Origin: Debaryomyces hansenii CBS767
Taxonomy: Eukaryota; Ascomycota; Pichiomycetes; Serinales; Debaryomycetaceae
Direction of reading: 5' to 3'
Assembly (NCBI RefSeq): GCF_000006445.2
Contig: NC_006046.2
Location: 682,001 to 746,000 of the forward strand
Length of the DNA: 64,000 nucleotides
The notes under the pieces were generated by a model. The model made no database searches, had not been told where the DNA came from, and saw nothing but the letters and a program-made list of their open reading frames with translations. Positions within the stretch are counted from its first letter, which is position 1, and the number at the start of each line of letters is the position of its first letter. A program made the position numbers and the translations under genes. This document shows, piece after piece, positions 25,901 through 35,400 of this stretch.

Positions 25901-26137
25901 GGCAATGTCGAATTATGCTACAACTATCTCATCATTTACCTAAACTTCAAGAAAGAACACGAAGACACCTCGTCTGATATATCATTAGATTCGCATGATA
26001 CCGAGATCATTCTTAAAATCATCAAAATGCTCGATAAATCACAAAAGTGGGACTGGTGTTTCGAGCTTTGTCGATTTATAAAGCTACTAGAGCCTTCAGG
26101 CAACTTGTTGAAGCAAATCGAAGTAGTACTTAAGTAA
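22940..26137 (+). CDS. RIC1: RIC1-like subunit of the Ric1-Rgp1 GEF for Ypt6 (Rab6)
   Basis: A 1065-aa protein. In yeast, Ric1 with Rgp1 activates the Rab GTPase Ypt6 at the Golgi, needed for endosome-to-Golgi traffic. The frame is open from 22916 but the first ATG is 22940 (MVWVDAYPTSLIAL). The N-terminal half looks like a beta-propeller (WSPCGKFFVVF near residue 365, and other WD-like strands), with IPHTPLIGLLTKSSLLIYNQ near the start as in the family. The C-terminal quarter is helical and includes KYHPFDNFDYCLELLLFNYL and SQKWDWCFELCRFIKLLEP, which fit the RIC1 domain (helical repeats). Length agrees with yeast Ric1 (1056). Overall similarity is moderate, so confidence is below that of its neighbours. 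Confidence 0.78.
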   Translation: MVWVDAYPTSLIALAGDEPILKLIRIPHTPLIGLLTKSSLLIYNQRSLLLVAHHIRTDESLQQHGENINVKCKYISVNSAQLQQLAMVNLFVETDLSCLVIYQVMINYSKSLYEVHNKQNDELLQTGLPLSFTSHKFSLVNMIKSATKTLMQGNQVLVNLENIEHFNNCSIEDELSNFKIGHVKLSVYKILKIGIGISKYWIKQNSHNVLLFNDKNEKCSGDHAQSLPENDSYFQLINIKNFKNEVFQFSELEWYDNCSKVMHITFNYYQNFILLINDKCQIWYMKFEQGEDFKVKIVGLKVFEFDKVETPEYKISFNPQFDLVLIRIDRKIKLFKFYEKKDTNSLEFVKDIDFEFTNGEIEIHWSPCGKFFVVFNKESGYWSIYSKFGNNSFSSFEILNEANSQNNADTDPITNFLKISSVLITSNSSQLILMNKNKSHLYLVDLLSLANQNHSTGTSSDLIFYNNEYISILSNYSANAANNFIRFPMLPIFKDIFTKIENFNGSSSSVKYPGGQLRFSSNIYKQISVTYGDHVAVSTPYNSGHDVNQILWFNFRNYYVESLNVIEHFWFDDYLILFNRTVQEDNFVDEIMVMDTSLSKFGHGGTNFNFDSDLIIWKHSLDSKFICYELGDREETTLKANGINLSKNLMIVTDDKKIIIFELSKYESSMLIKKRLQSRTPPQNLDDQDDSDVKNYKIFIGLSKTVHLNSIQDKLAIADISQVSMMENAHFLLLLNNGDLFLLKNYTSKLSLDEANGALRQPSNMYELIKIKGSIEYYQLQSINYVKQNNISYLYLFNGETLLIYNLLEMIELAFGTHNRVPVSIDDLEPQMVDPITIAVHDFQPLVIKNTVSESSAGLKSIDLIGLESISFYKNNYLIVKNKMNHKLILNNFIEYDVSTKFDINTILHKYHPFDNFDYCLELLLFNYLTSNSADYLSKIIELINHTNLPESIYINCLRKIEIAYWQTFFEHLKTTPTDFMNKLIEIGNVELCYNYLIIYLNFKKEHEDTSSDISLDSHDTEIILKIIKMLDKSQKWDWCFELCRFIKLLEPSGNLLKQIEVVLK

Positions 26138-26313
26138 TTAGGATAGGCATTGTAATGATTGCAAAATATATGATGACGGCACGACTGAATTTTTTTTACT
26201 CGGTTAAGCAGCCCGGTGGGGCTCGGTTTAACCAACCAAAATTCATCTTTTTGAACCTCATAATAGTAATACAGACAAGACCAAGCCAGTAAACCGTTAA
26301 TACAAGCGTTAAA

Positions 26314-26679
26314 ATGACATTAGCTACTGAGTTCGCCGAGACTACACGTCGTTCAGCTACTAATTCTGAATTAAGATTGAGAGTTTTGCACTTATACCGT
26401 AAATACATGAGACATTCCAGAGATTTTTGTGATATTTATGAGTTGGATATGCCAGTTTCCAACGTCAAGACCAAGATTAGACAAGAATTCGAAAGACAGA
26501 GATACGTCAAGGACTTGCCAGTGAATAACGTGTTATTGATGAAAGGACAAATGGAATTCCAAGAGTTGATCAATTTCTGGAAACAACAGTGCCATGTTAT
26601 GAGATACTTTGAAGATCAAAGTGACTACGGAGTGGTTGACAAGAACGATTTTGTTAGAAATTTCTTGAGAGGCAATTAG
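26314..26679 (+). CDS. NB4M: Complex I LYR subunit NB4M (NDUFA6/B14 type)
   Basis: A 121-aa accessory subunit of mitochondrial NADH:ubiquinone oxidoreductase. The LYR motif is in VLHLYRKYMRHSRDFCDIYE (about residues 27-46), which in Yarrowia binds the acyl carrier protein. Further along are VKTKIRQEFERQRYV, the motif NVLLMKGQMEFQELINFWKQ, and an H-V-M-R-Y-F end typical of NDUFA6. Length equals the Neurospora and Yarrowia homologues. Saccharomyces has no complex I, so the gene supports a CTG-clade or other complex I-bearing yeast. Start ATG at 26314 is the only upstream choice. It is convergent with TUB2. Confidence 0.93.
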   Translation: MTLATEFAETTRRSATNSELRLRVLHLYRKYMRHSRDFCDIYELDMPVSNVKTKIRQEFERQRYVKDLPVNNVLLMKGQMEFQELINFWKQQCHVMRYFEDQSDYGVVDKNDFVRNFLRGN

Positions 26680-27006
26680 ATAGATGTATCATAGTTGGTT
26701 GCTTCTGATTGAACTTGCATTTTTTTATATGGATAGTATATCCAGTCATATTTCTTAGAGACGGCAGACTTGGTGAGCAGGCCGTCAATCTTTATACTAG
26801 TAAATTATAATGAACATTCACTAATGGTACAGAGATGTAGGAGTAATACAGCGCAAGTACGAATTAAGCAATATATAAACCTATAAACCAAAACATTATA
26901 TAAATAATATATAAGTAATCACACTAAAGGGACAAAAAACAGAGAAGGAAAGAAACGAGGAAAAATTAGGGTATAAACAACTATATATATTAAAAGAGAA
27001 TTAAGT
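26680..27006. other. Convergent intergenic region
   Basis: 327 bp between the 3' ends of the complex I subunit gene and TUB2. It is AT-rich with TATATA-type sequences expected near polyadenylation sites. No gene seen. Confidence 0.5.
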
Positions 27007-28585
27007 TTATTCTAAACCATCTTCTAATGGAACTTCATCAGCATAATCCAATTCTTCTTCGTCATCAACACCGGCATCTTGGTATTGTTGGTATTCACTG
27101 ACCAAATCGTTCATGTTAGATTCAGCTTCGGTGAATTCCATTTCATCCATACCTTCGGAAGTATACCAATGTAAGAAAGCCTTTCTTCTGAACATCGCAC
27201 TGAATTGGTCACCAACTCTCTTGAACAATTCTTGAATGGAGGTGGAGTTACCAATAAAGGTGGCAGACATGTCCAAATCCTTTGGAGGAACCGAACAAAC
27301 GGCAGTTTGAACGTTATTAGGGATCCATTCGACGAAGTACGAAGAGTTTCTAGTTTGAACCTTGTGCATCTCGTCGTCGACTTCCTTGGTGGAAACCTTA
27401 CCTCTGAAGAACGCGGCCACAGTTAAGTAACGACCATTTCTTGGGTCGGAGGCAGCCATCATATTCTTTGCATCAAACATTTGCTGAGTCAATTCAGGAA
27501 CGGTTAAGGATCTGAATGATTTGGAACGTAAGGAGGTTAATGGGGCGTAACCAACCATGAAGAAATGCAATCTTGGGAAAGGAACCAAGTTGACGGCTAA
27601 TTTTCTCAAGTCAGAGTTCAATTGACCTGGGTAACGTAACGAGGTGGTGACACCAGACATAACAGACGAAACCAAGCTGTTCAATTCGGCGTACGATGGT
27701 TGTGGTAATTTCAAAGTTTTTTGACAAATGTTGTATAAGGCTTCGTTATCAATACAGAAGGTTTCATCGGAGTTTTCCACCAATTGATGGATCGACAAGG
27801 TGGCATTATAAGGTTCGATAACGGTATCGGAGACCTTTGGCGATGGAACGACCGAGAAGGTGGCCATCATTCTGTCGGGGAATTCTTCTCTCATTTTCGA
27901 TATCAATAAGGTACCCATACCAGAACCAGTACCACCCCCAAGCGAATGGGTGATCTGAAACCCTTGTAACGAGTCACATCCTTCTGCTTCTCTTCTAATC
28001 ACATCCATGACCGAGTCGACCAATTCCGCCCCCTCGGTGTAATGTCCCTTGGCCCACACATTGCCCGCACTACTCTGGCCAAAAATATAGTTGTCGGGTC
28101 TAAAGAGATTCCCGATGTTCGACGTCTTGACCCCATCAATGGTGCCCGGTTCCAAATCCACTAACACCGCACGAGGGACGTATTTACCTGAGCTCGCTTC
28201 GTTAAAATACACGTTAAGCTTCGCTTTTTGAAGATCGTCTTCTCCATGGTAGTTACCATTGTTATCCAACCCATGTTCACCACAAATAGTCTCCCAAAAC
28301 GCAGCACCCTAAAATGTTAGTATCTAATTCCGTGCGTATCGCATGTGGGACGATTCCTCCGCCAATCAAATTTTCCATCGCAAAATCGTCCCCTTATTTC
28401 TTTAATCATCAATACATACAATCTGGTTACCACATTGACCAGTAGACAAATGAATCTATATAAAAATGTTAGTATTCTGACATTCCAAAATCGTACTTCG
28501 GCGCGTCCGTCCTAGTGGCATCACCGATCTCGACGGCGTCTAATGGACAATTTTTTTAGTAAATCTTACGTACAATTTCTCTCAT
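27007..28585 (-). CDS. TUB2: Beta-tubulin, three exons
   Basis: Exons on the minus strand: 28585-28574 (MREI), 28455-28420 ([12 protein letters not shown]) and 28308-27007, giving 449 aa, the usual length. Beta-tubulin forms microtubules with alpha-tubulin. The autoregulation signal MREI, the GTP-binding [10 protein letters not shown] loop, and the acidic C-terminal tail ([17 protein letters not shown]) are all visible. Both introns have good signals: intron 1 donor GTACGT and acceptor TAG; intron 2 donor GTATGT, TACTAAC branch point and acceptor TAG. Without the two micro-exons the frame would begin only at a TTG (28269). Introns near the 5' end of TUB2 are common in fungi. Confidence 0.96.
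28309..28573 (-). other. TUB2 introns 1 and 2
   Basis: Intron 1 spans 28573-28456 (118 nt) and intron 2 spans 28419-28309 (111 nt), separated by a 36-nt exon. In both, TACTAAC (reverse complement of gttagta) lies within about 10-16 nt of the acceptor AG, the short spacing typical of this clade. Confidence 0.92.
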
Positions 28586-28893
28586 ATTATGCTGTCTATA
28601 ATTCTGAATTCACTTATGTGTATAGCAATGATTTTCAAACTATAAATATTCCTGTAGATGAATTCTTTATAACTCGATAATACTAATAGTATCAGATTGA
28701 CGTTTGTTTTGAATTTTGTTGATGTTTAATATTTGGTAAATCCACGATAATTTTTGAGAGGTTTTGTGTAATTGTTTTTTTATTACCCCGATTAGGCAAT
28801 ATGGGATAGATGGGCAATAGATGGGGGTTGGGTATATGAGATTGAGGTGGAGACTTGTCTGAGATGTAGTAGGTGAGGTGTAGTACTGGGAGT

Positions 28894-28964
28894 GAGACGT
28901 GAGACTGAGACGTGAGACTGAGACGTGAGACTGAGACTGAGACGTGAGACTGAGACGTGAGACT
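28894..28964. repeat. 13-bp minisatellite (gagacgtgagact)
   Basis: Five exact copies of gagacgtgagact at 28894, 28907, 28920, 28939 and 28952, interrupted once by a half unit (gagact, 28933-28938), and followed by a degenerate copy (gaggcatgagac). The sequence is purine-rich on this strand. Confidence 0.92.
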
Positions 28965-29530
28965 GAGGCATGAGACGATGGGATAAAAGAAGGTTGATGA
29001 TGTAGGAAGGAGGATCGGAAGAGATAGAGAAGGGGACAGGTGAACGTAAGCCTACGTAAATGATAAGCAGGTGTAGATGTATACTGTAGTTGTATATTAT
29101 AGTATAGTTGAGTGCTGATATTTAGGATGGTATGTGAATAGTTGGTTGAGAAAATGTACTAAAAATGCAAACGACATGATACTGTGCAAATAATCAAAAT
29201 TTGCAATCATTTCTAAAAATTAATTTATGAACAATAGACAATATATCTTGTAATATACCTGATAATGTGTACCATCACAGACCAAGAAACATATAGAGAA
29301 AATATCAGGTTTACTAATACACGTAGACTAGAAATGTGTTGCACTTTTTGCATCCGCATATATAGAATAACACTATGACTACACCAAAACACCGGTGCCA
29401 ACTACAATCAAACACCACTGGTCTTTGTTTTGACCCTGCTAGTCTCGTGGGTATGTCATCTCGTACGACAAACTAAGTATCCTCTCGTTTGCCAAAGATA
29501 ACTTCCCAGCAACTAACAATGATTCCAGAC

Positions 29531-29609
29531 AACCACAAAACCACTCCAGATAGCCACTCCAGATAACCACTCCAGATGACCACTCCAAATTACTCCAGAT
29601 AATCATTCC
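29531..29609. repeat. 13-bp minisatellite (ccactccagata + 1)
   Basis: About five imperfect copies of ccactccagat(a/g)N with a 13-bp period lie upstream of SED5. Short open frames across it are repeat artefacts. Confidence 0.8.
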
Positions 29610-29798
29610 ATAGATCACCCAGGCCATCCAGCTTCCATTCTGAACAACACCAGCATTCCGTTCCTGAAGGCTGGCAGAACAGAAATAGTAATATCCTGCA
29701 CATAACCGCGCAGGCCACCACTTCAATGAACTAATCTGAACCCATTTGCTGTTATCTACTAAAGAAAAGGGCAAAAACACTATAAATTAGAGGCAATC

Positions 29799-30815
29799 AT
29801 GGCCAGTAATATTCAAAACAGGACGTTTGAATTCCAGCAGTGCATATCGTCTTTTGACAAACTAAATAAAAAGAATAATGTGGGCCGAAATCCATCGCAA
29901 ACAACGCCGGCGAGGAAAACTCAGTTCAGTCAACAGGCCAGTATAATCGCCAAAGATATTGCCCATACCACCGAGCTTTTGAGTAAGCTCGCGTTGCTCG
30001 CCAAGCGTAAACCACTTTTTGACGATAAACCCATCGAGATCGGAGAACTCACGTATGTTATCAAACAGGACATTTTCAAGATCGAAGAAAACATTACCTT
30101 GCTCCAGAAATACGCTAAGGGAGAGTCGTCGATCCAAATAGACACACAGGTGACACAGTACTCGAAGAACGTGTTGAACTTGTTGAACTCGAAGATGAAG
30201 AACATCAGCGGCGAGTTTAAGAACGTGTTGGAGATCCGCCAGAAGAACGAACTCATGAACAAGAATAGAACAGAACATTTCTTATCGGCCGCCACAAACA
30301 ACCGTACTAGCAACAACCACTCGCCGTTGACCAACCTCTCGCCTCAGCTGTCAAACAACAACAATTTATCGGGGTTGGGCGAAAACCCGTACCTCATGCA
30401 AGCACAGAGTAACGGGCAGGCCCAGACGACATACGACCCAGATTTGGACCAAGATGCATACTCAAACTACAACAACGGCGAATTCTTGTCGATTCCCGAC
30501 CAAACAAGACAGTTGTTGCTCATGGAAGAACAAGGAAACCAGTACTTACAGGAGAGAAATTCTGCTGTGGAAACTATAGAATCTACTATCAACGAAGTGG
30601 GGAACCTCTTTCAACAATTAGCATCGATGGTCAGCGAACAGGGTGAGGTCATCCAGAGAATCGACCTGAACGTCGAGGACATCAACATGAACATCTCCGG
30701 AGCCCAGAGAGAACTATTGAAGTATTATGCTCACATTTCGAGTAACAGATGGTTATTCTTGAAGATCTTCGGTGTGTTGATAATGTTCTTTTTGATATGG
30801 GTCCTAGTTAGCTAA
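29799..30815 (+). CDS. SED5: Syntaxin Sed5, Golgi Qa-SNARE
   Basis: A 338-aa t-SNARE of the early Golgi, required for ER-to-Golgi and intra-Golgi fusion. The N terminus (NIQNRTFEFQQCISSF) carries the syntaxin-5 motif that binds Sly1 in its homologues. An Habc helical bundle spans about residues 55-155, followed by a disordered Asn-rich linker. The SNARE motif (about 248-312) has its central glutamine at Q281 (MVSEQGE), then DINMNISGAQRELLKYY. A single C-terminal membrane anchor covers about residues 318-337. Length matches yeast Sed5 (340). Residue 290 is encoded by CTG inside R-I-D-x-N-V-E-D, where homologues carry Ala, Ser or Glu: Ser fits, Leu does not. Confidence 0.96.
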   Translation: MASNIQNRTFEFQQCISSFDKLNKKNNVGRNPSQTTPARKTQFSQQASIIAKDIAHTTELLSKLALLAKRKPLFDDKPIEIGELTYVIKQDIFKIEENITLLQKYAKGESSIQIDTQVTQYSKNVLNLLNSKMKNISGEFKNVLEIRQKNELMNKNRTEHFLSAATNNRTSNNHSPLTNLSPQLSNNNNLSGLGENPYLMQAQSNGQAQTTYDPDLDQDAYSNYNNGEFLSIPDQTRQLLLMEEQGNQYLQERNSAVETIESTINEVGNLFQQLASMVSEQGEVIQRIDLNVEDINMNISGAQRELLKYYAHISSNRWLFLKIFGVLIMFFLIWVLVS

Positions 30816-31272
30816 TTAATTACAGTATCCCTTAATATATACCCTTGTACACTAACATTATGCCCGTTCCCGTCGACATCTTGTCGTCAATAGGCCTCCT
30901 AAGTATTATGTTCGCCGTCGTGTGTCTACCATAAAAATACCAGTCAAAACCGTCATAGATGAGTGATTGATAAACTAATTACCGTGATAATACAGTTAGA
31001 TCTGGTTTAGCTTTCACAAATCAGGCTAAATATAGATCAAAGCATTTCGTTTGCATTATACCTATAGTGAACAGTGAGTAGTGATCATATCCAAAGATTT
31101 ATCGTGGTGGAAATCGAATATATCTCGAAAGTTGCCCCTGCTAGCGATAAGGCACCAGGAAGACATTAATACTAACTGAGTGATAGGAAATTATACCAGA
31201 AATATAAAATTCGCCTTAATTTATAAATTTAAATATAATTATCTATTTATTGCATAAGACAACGAAATAAGA
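30816..31272. other. Intergenic region SED5-SNF7
   Basis: 457 bp, no gene or RNA recognised. The AT-rich right end (31190-31250) is the presumed SNF7 promoter and 5' leader. Confidence 0.5.
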
Positions 31273-31953
31273 ATGTGGAATTACCTATTTGGCGGAAACA
31301 AGCAACAGAAGAAGGAGTATCCGAAGAAGGCCATTGTTGAGTTACGTGAGCACATCCAGATGTTGAATAAGAAGCGTTCACATTTGGAGCTGCAGATTGC
31401 GGACCAGGATGCTTTAGCACGGAAATATATCACTACCAACAAGGCATTGGCCAAGAATGCGTTGAAGAGAAAGAAGGGCTACGAGGCAAACTTGATGAAG
31501 ATAGAGAACCAGATCGACTCGTTGGAGACGCAACTCACTTCGATTGAGGGCGCAAACTTGAACTTGGAAACTATGAAGGCCATGAAGCAAGGTGCACAAG
31601 CCATGAAGCAAATCCACGGAGAATACGACGTGGACAAGGTCGAGAATACGATGGACGACATCAGAGAACAGGTCGAGTTGGCGGACGAGATATCCGAAGC
31701 CATATCAAGACCGGTGGGCACAGAATTTGTCGACGAGGACGAATTGGACGAGGAGCTCGCCATGTTACAAGAAGAAGAAAAAGAACACAAACAGCAAACT
31801 CCTGCCCAAAAGGCCCCTGTCGCCAAGGTGTCGGCCCCAGAAGAAGAAATGCCAGACTTCCCTACCGTCAACAAGAACAAGCCTGCGGCTTCCACCGAAG
31901 ACGACGAGGACGAGGAAGCTTTGAAGGCATTACAAGCAGAAATGGGTCTTTAA
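31273..31953 (+). CDS. SNF7: ESCRT-III subunit Snf7 (Vps32)
   Basis: A 226-aa protein that polymerises on endosomal membranes to drive intralumenal vesicle formation and membrane scission. The N-terminal helix (MWNYLFGGNKQQKK) is the membrane-inserting segment. The basic core helices (KAIVELREHIQMLNKKRSHL and onwards to about residue 90) are followed by MKAMKQGAQAMKQIHGEYDVDKVENTMDDI. The C terminus is acidic and ends EDEEALKALQAEMGL, the region that in yeast contacts Vps4 and Bro1. Length is close to yeast Snf7 (240). Coiled-coil prediction would be strong across residues 20-150. Confidence 0.96.
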   Translation: MWNYLFGGNKQQKKEYPKKAIVELREHIQMLNKKRSHLELQIADQDALARKYITTNKALAKNALKRKKGYEANLMKIENQIDSLETQLTSIEGANLNLETMKAMKQGAQAMKQIHGEYDVDKVENTMDDIREQVELADEISEAISRPVGTEFVDEDELDEELAMLQEEEKEHKQQTPAQKAPVAKVSAPEEEMPDFPTVNKNKPAASTEDDEDEEALKALQAEMGL

Positions 31954-32432
31954 TCCTTCTCGCACATATACATACTAATTGGAGTTATTTTTGTTTTATA
32001 CCATTGCAATACCGGGTCCGCGGTGAAGAGAAAGGTTGACGATTGTGCTTTCTTGTTCCTCTCCCTTCCCTGTCATCTTCTCCTATCTGTCCTATCTCTA
32101 TTCCATCTCTTCTCACCTTTTTTCCTCGTTTCACTGCGGTTTGTCCGTTCTTTCTATTTATTTTGCAATCGGACTGTCATTTTGCTCTATAACGCACATC
32201 TAATACTTTAATTCTCTTTATGAATACCTGTTTATGAATGTAATGAATAGATATCACTTATAAGTCGTCTGCCTGTAGAGATGAAAATACTGCATAGAAA
32301 TTTTTTTTTTTTTTTTTCTCTTTCTGCTAAAATTCACTACTACAAGATGGCGGAATTGATGTGAAATATTCTTGTATTCTTAGTTAGATATCTTATTTAG
32401 CACTGATATTCGTCACAATAGAGTAGCTGAAT
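31954..32432. other. Intergenic region SNF7-RPO41
   Basis: 479 bp. Around 32045-32160 the plus strand is pyrimidine-rich, and a run of 19 T lies at 32301-32319, about 115 bp before the RPO41 start, a likely nucleosome-depleting promoter element. No gene seen. Confidence 0.5.
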
Positions 32433-35400
32433 ATGATGTTCAAAAGATTATCTAGGAAACACATAGCAGTTGATTTGGTTCGACGCTACGGTGTTGAGAA
32501 TCAGAGATTGCAAAGCATAAGATCAACTACTACTATCACAAGATCAACGGGAATACCAAGTGAGAGTTTCCCTATATATAATTCGTTCTTAGAAGACTTG
32601 AAAAACAAGAAGGATATACCCGGGAGAAATGCTTTATATAATAAGTCATTTTCAGAGATAAATGGGGATTTTTTGAATACGATTTCGAGAGAAGAAACGC
32701 AAGAAGTTGCATGGTCATCACAATATGACCCAGTATCAAGATCGCCATTTGCAAAGGATGTTGTTCACTTACAATCGCTTTTGGATGCGTTATTATCGAG
32801 CAAAAATTTCGATAGAGCAGATAAGATATTGAAAGCAATTTATCCACTCTTGTCATCGCAAGAGAACTTTATATTTTCGCTCAATAAGTATTTGGAAGCA
32901 TGGTCACTTGAAAGCTCGACATCGATCATAGAGATGGAGAATTATTTGGCTAGCATCCAGCTGCAGTTCAGAGATGTGGTTCCAAACGATAGAACATACG
33001 CTATTTTGATTTCAAAAGCCATAGACGATGAAAAGATCTGCATGTCATACATTTCTAGAATTAAGTCCAACACCTCGATGATCAGAAAGGTCTTTACGCA
33101 TATAGATATCATTGGTATAGACGGTTTGATGAAAATTTTTAAAGATCCTTCTGTTACTGAAAATCTAATTCCGAAGGATCTCTGTCCGCTATTTGCACAA
33201 GTGAGAAAGCTAGACGGTAGCAGCGATATGTATGACGTTGATTCCGAAGAGAATGTACCTGAATATTTCAAAGATACCGAACTGAGTGTACCAATCATTG
33301 AAAAGGATTCTGATTCTTTGAAAGCGGTTGACTCATTTGGTTTAAAAGTTATTAGACATACACTTTTGGGTTTGAAAACCGATAATAATTCAGCTGTGCT
33401 AGATGAATTCATTAATAACATTGAAAATGAAATGAATAACCATGTCTTGCATAACACTTCGAACCAAGAGAAGAAAGATTATTTTGCTGTTTACAAATGC
33501 TTAAAGACTGATGAACAACGAGAAAAGTTCAATGAAGCATTAGATTTATTTAACGAGGGAAGACAGAGACAGTTAGAATTGAGAGGTGTAGACGGAGCAA
33601 AAGAAAAGTGGAAGCATGAGTTCGAAGATATGCAGAAAAGAGGTGCAATTAATCTTCATAAAAGTTTAAACGTTCAATTATTCAAGTGGTATTCTGATTT
33701 ATTGCCATATGTCGAAGAAGAAGTGAACCAATGTAAAAAGATATTAGATGGTGAAATTTCATTAGACAACGTTAAGCCTGATGCAAAAAATCTCATGAAA
33801 GACAGAGCGTATTATGCCCCCTATTTGACTTTAATCCCTCCTAAGAAAATGTGCGTTATCACTATATTGGAATTACTAAAATTAAATTCTACAGGTGGTA
33901 TTGTTGATGGGATGAGAACTGCTAGAGCGGTTATTTCAGTTGGAAAGGCACTTGAATTAGAATATAAATCGCAAAACTTAATGAAAGCTGAAGGTAGATC
34001 ACTTTCTAAAAAGTTAAAGACTACTAGTCAGTGGAAAAAGCTTTTAAGACAAAGAAGAGACTATAATAAGCAAGATCCAATTGCAAATAACGAGTGGGAT
34101 TATCCAATTTACGCTAAGGTTGGATCGGTCTTAACTTCATTATTAATACATGTAGCTAAGGTTCCTGTTAAGGGAACAGATCCTACAACTGGAAAAGAAG
34201 TAAAGGGTATGCAACCTGCTTTCCATCATACCTACCAGTACCTTCAAGGTCAGAGGTTGGGTGTTTTGAAAGTACATAAATCGTTAGTGCGGCAATTAGC
34301 TGGAAATGTCTTAGGTAACTCTGTACAACCACAAATGTTACCAATGCTAGTTCCTCCACGTCCATGGACTAGTTATAATGATGGGGGTTATTTATTTTCA
34401 CAAAATAGTTTAGTTAGAATTAAGGATTCTGCTGAAACAAACGCATATTTGAAGGCTGCTTCTGATTTAGATAATTTGGAAATTTACGATGGATTAAACG
34501 TGTTAGGTGATACCGCATGGACTGTGAATCGTAATGTATTCAATATTATTTCTAAGTTTTGGAATACAGGAGAGAAATTTTTAGACATCCCTCCTATTGT
34601 TGAGGAACCCGAATTACCAAAGCAATTGCCAATGAATGCGGAACCATTTGAAAAAGCTGAATATCAAAGAAAAGTTAGAAAGGCTATGAATGAAGCTGCT
34701 TCTGCGAGATCTCAAAGATGTGATACCAACTACAAGTTAGAAATTGCTAGAGGGTTCTTAGGCGAAAAACTTTTCTTTCCTCATAATGTTGATTTCAGAG
34801 GTAGAGCTTATCCATTATCCGCGCATTTAAATCATTTAGGTAACGATATGACTAGATCTTTATTTTTGTTTTGGGAAGGTAGAGAGGTTGGGGACGAAGG
34901 TTTAAATTGGTTAAAGATACACTTAGCCAATGTCTATGGTATCGATAAAGCTCCCTTAAATGAAAGAATTCAATTTGTTGATGATAATTTGGAGAATATC
35001 TTGGAATGTGCCAGAAATCCAATAAATGGAAGTGGATGGTGGAAGAAGGGAGAGAAGCCTTGGCAAGTATTGAGTGTTTGTTTTGAATTAAATGAAGCTT
35101 TCCAGTTAGATGATCCAACCAAATTTGTTTCCCATATTCCTGTACATCAAGATGGTACTTGTAATGGTTTACAGCATTATGCTGCATTGGGAGGTGATAT
35201 CGAAGGGGCACGTCAAGTGAATTTGATTCCGGCCGACAAGCCTCAAGATGTTTACACGTTCGTAGCAGGATTAGTTCAGAAGAGAGTTGATGCCGAAGCG
35301 GAAGCAGGTAACAAATATGCCATTTTCTTGCAAGATAAGATCACTAGAAAGGTTGTTAAACAAACTGTCATGACCAATGTGTACGGGGTTACTTTTGTTG

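Larger units (their letters stand above)
28586..29798. other. 1.2-kb TUB2-SED5 divergent intergenic region
   Basis: No gene recognised. It contains two minisatellites, at 28894-28964 and 29531-29609. The stretch 28790-29040 is strongly G/A-rich on the plus strand. The promoters of TUB2 and SED5 must lie here. Confidence 0.55.
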
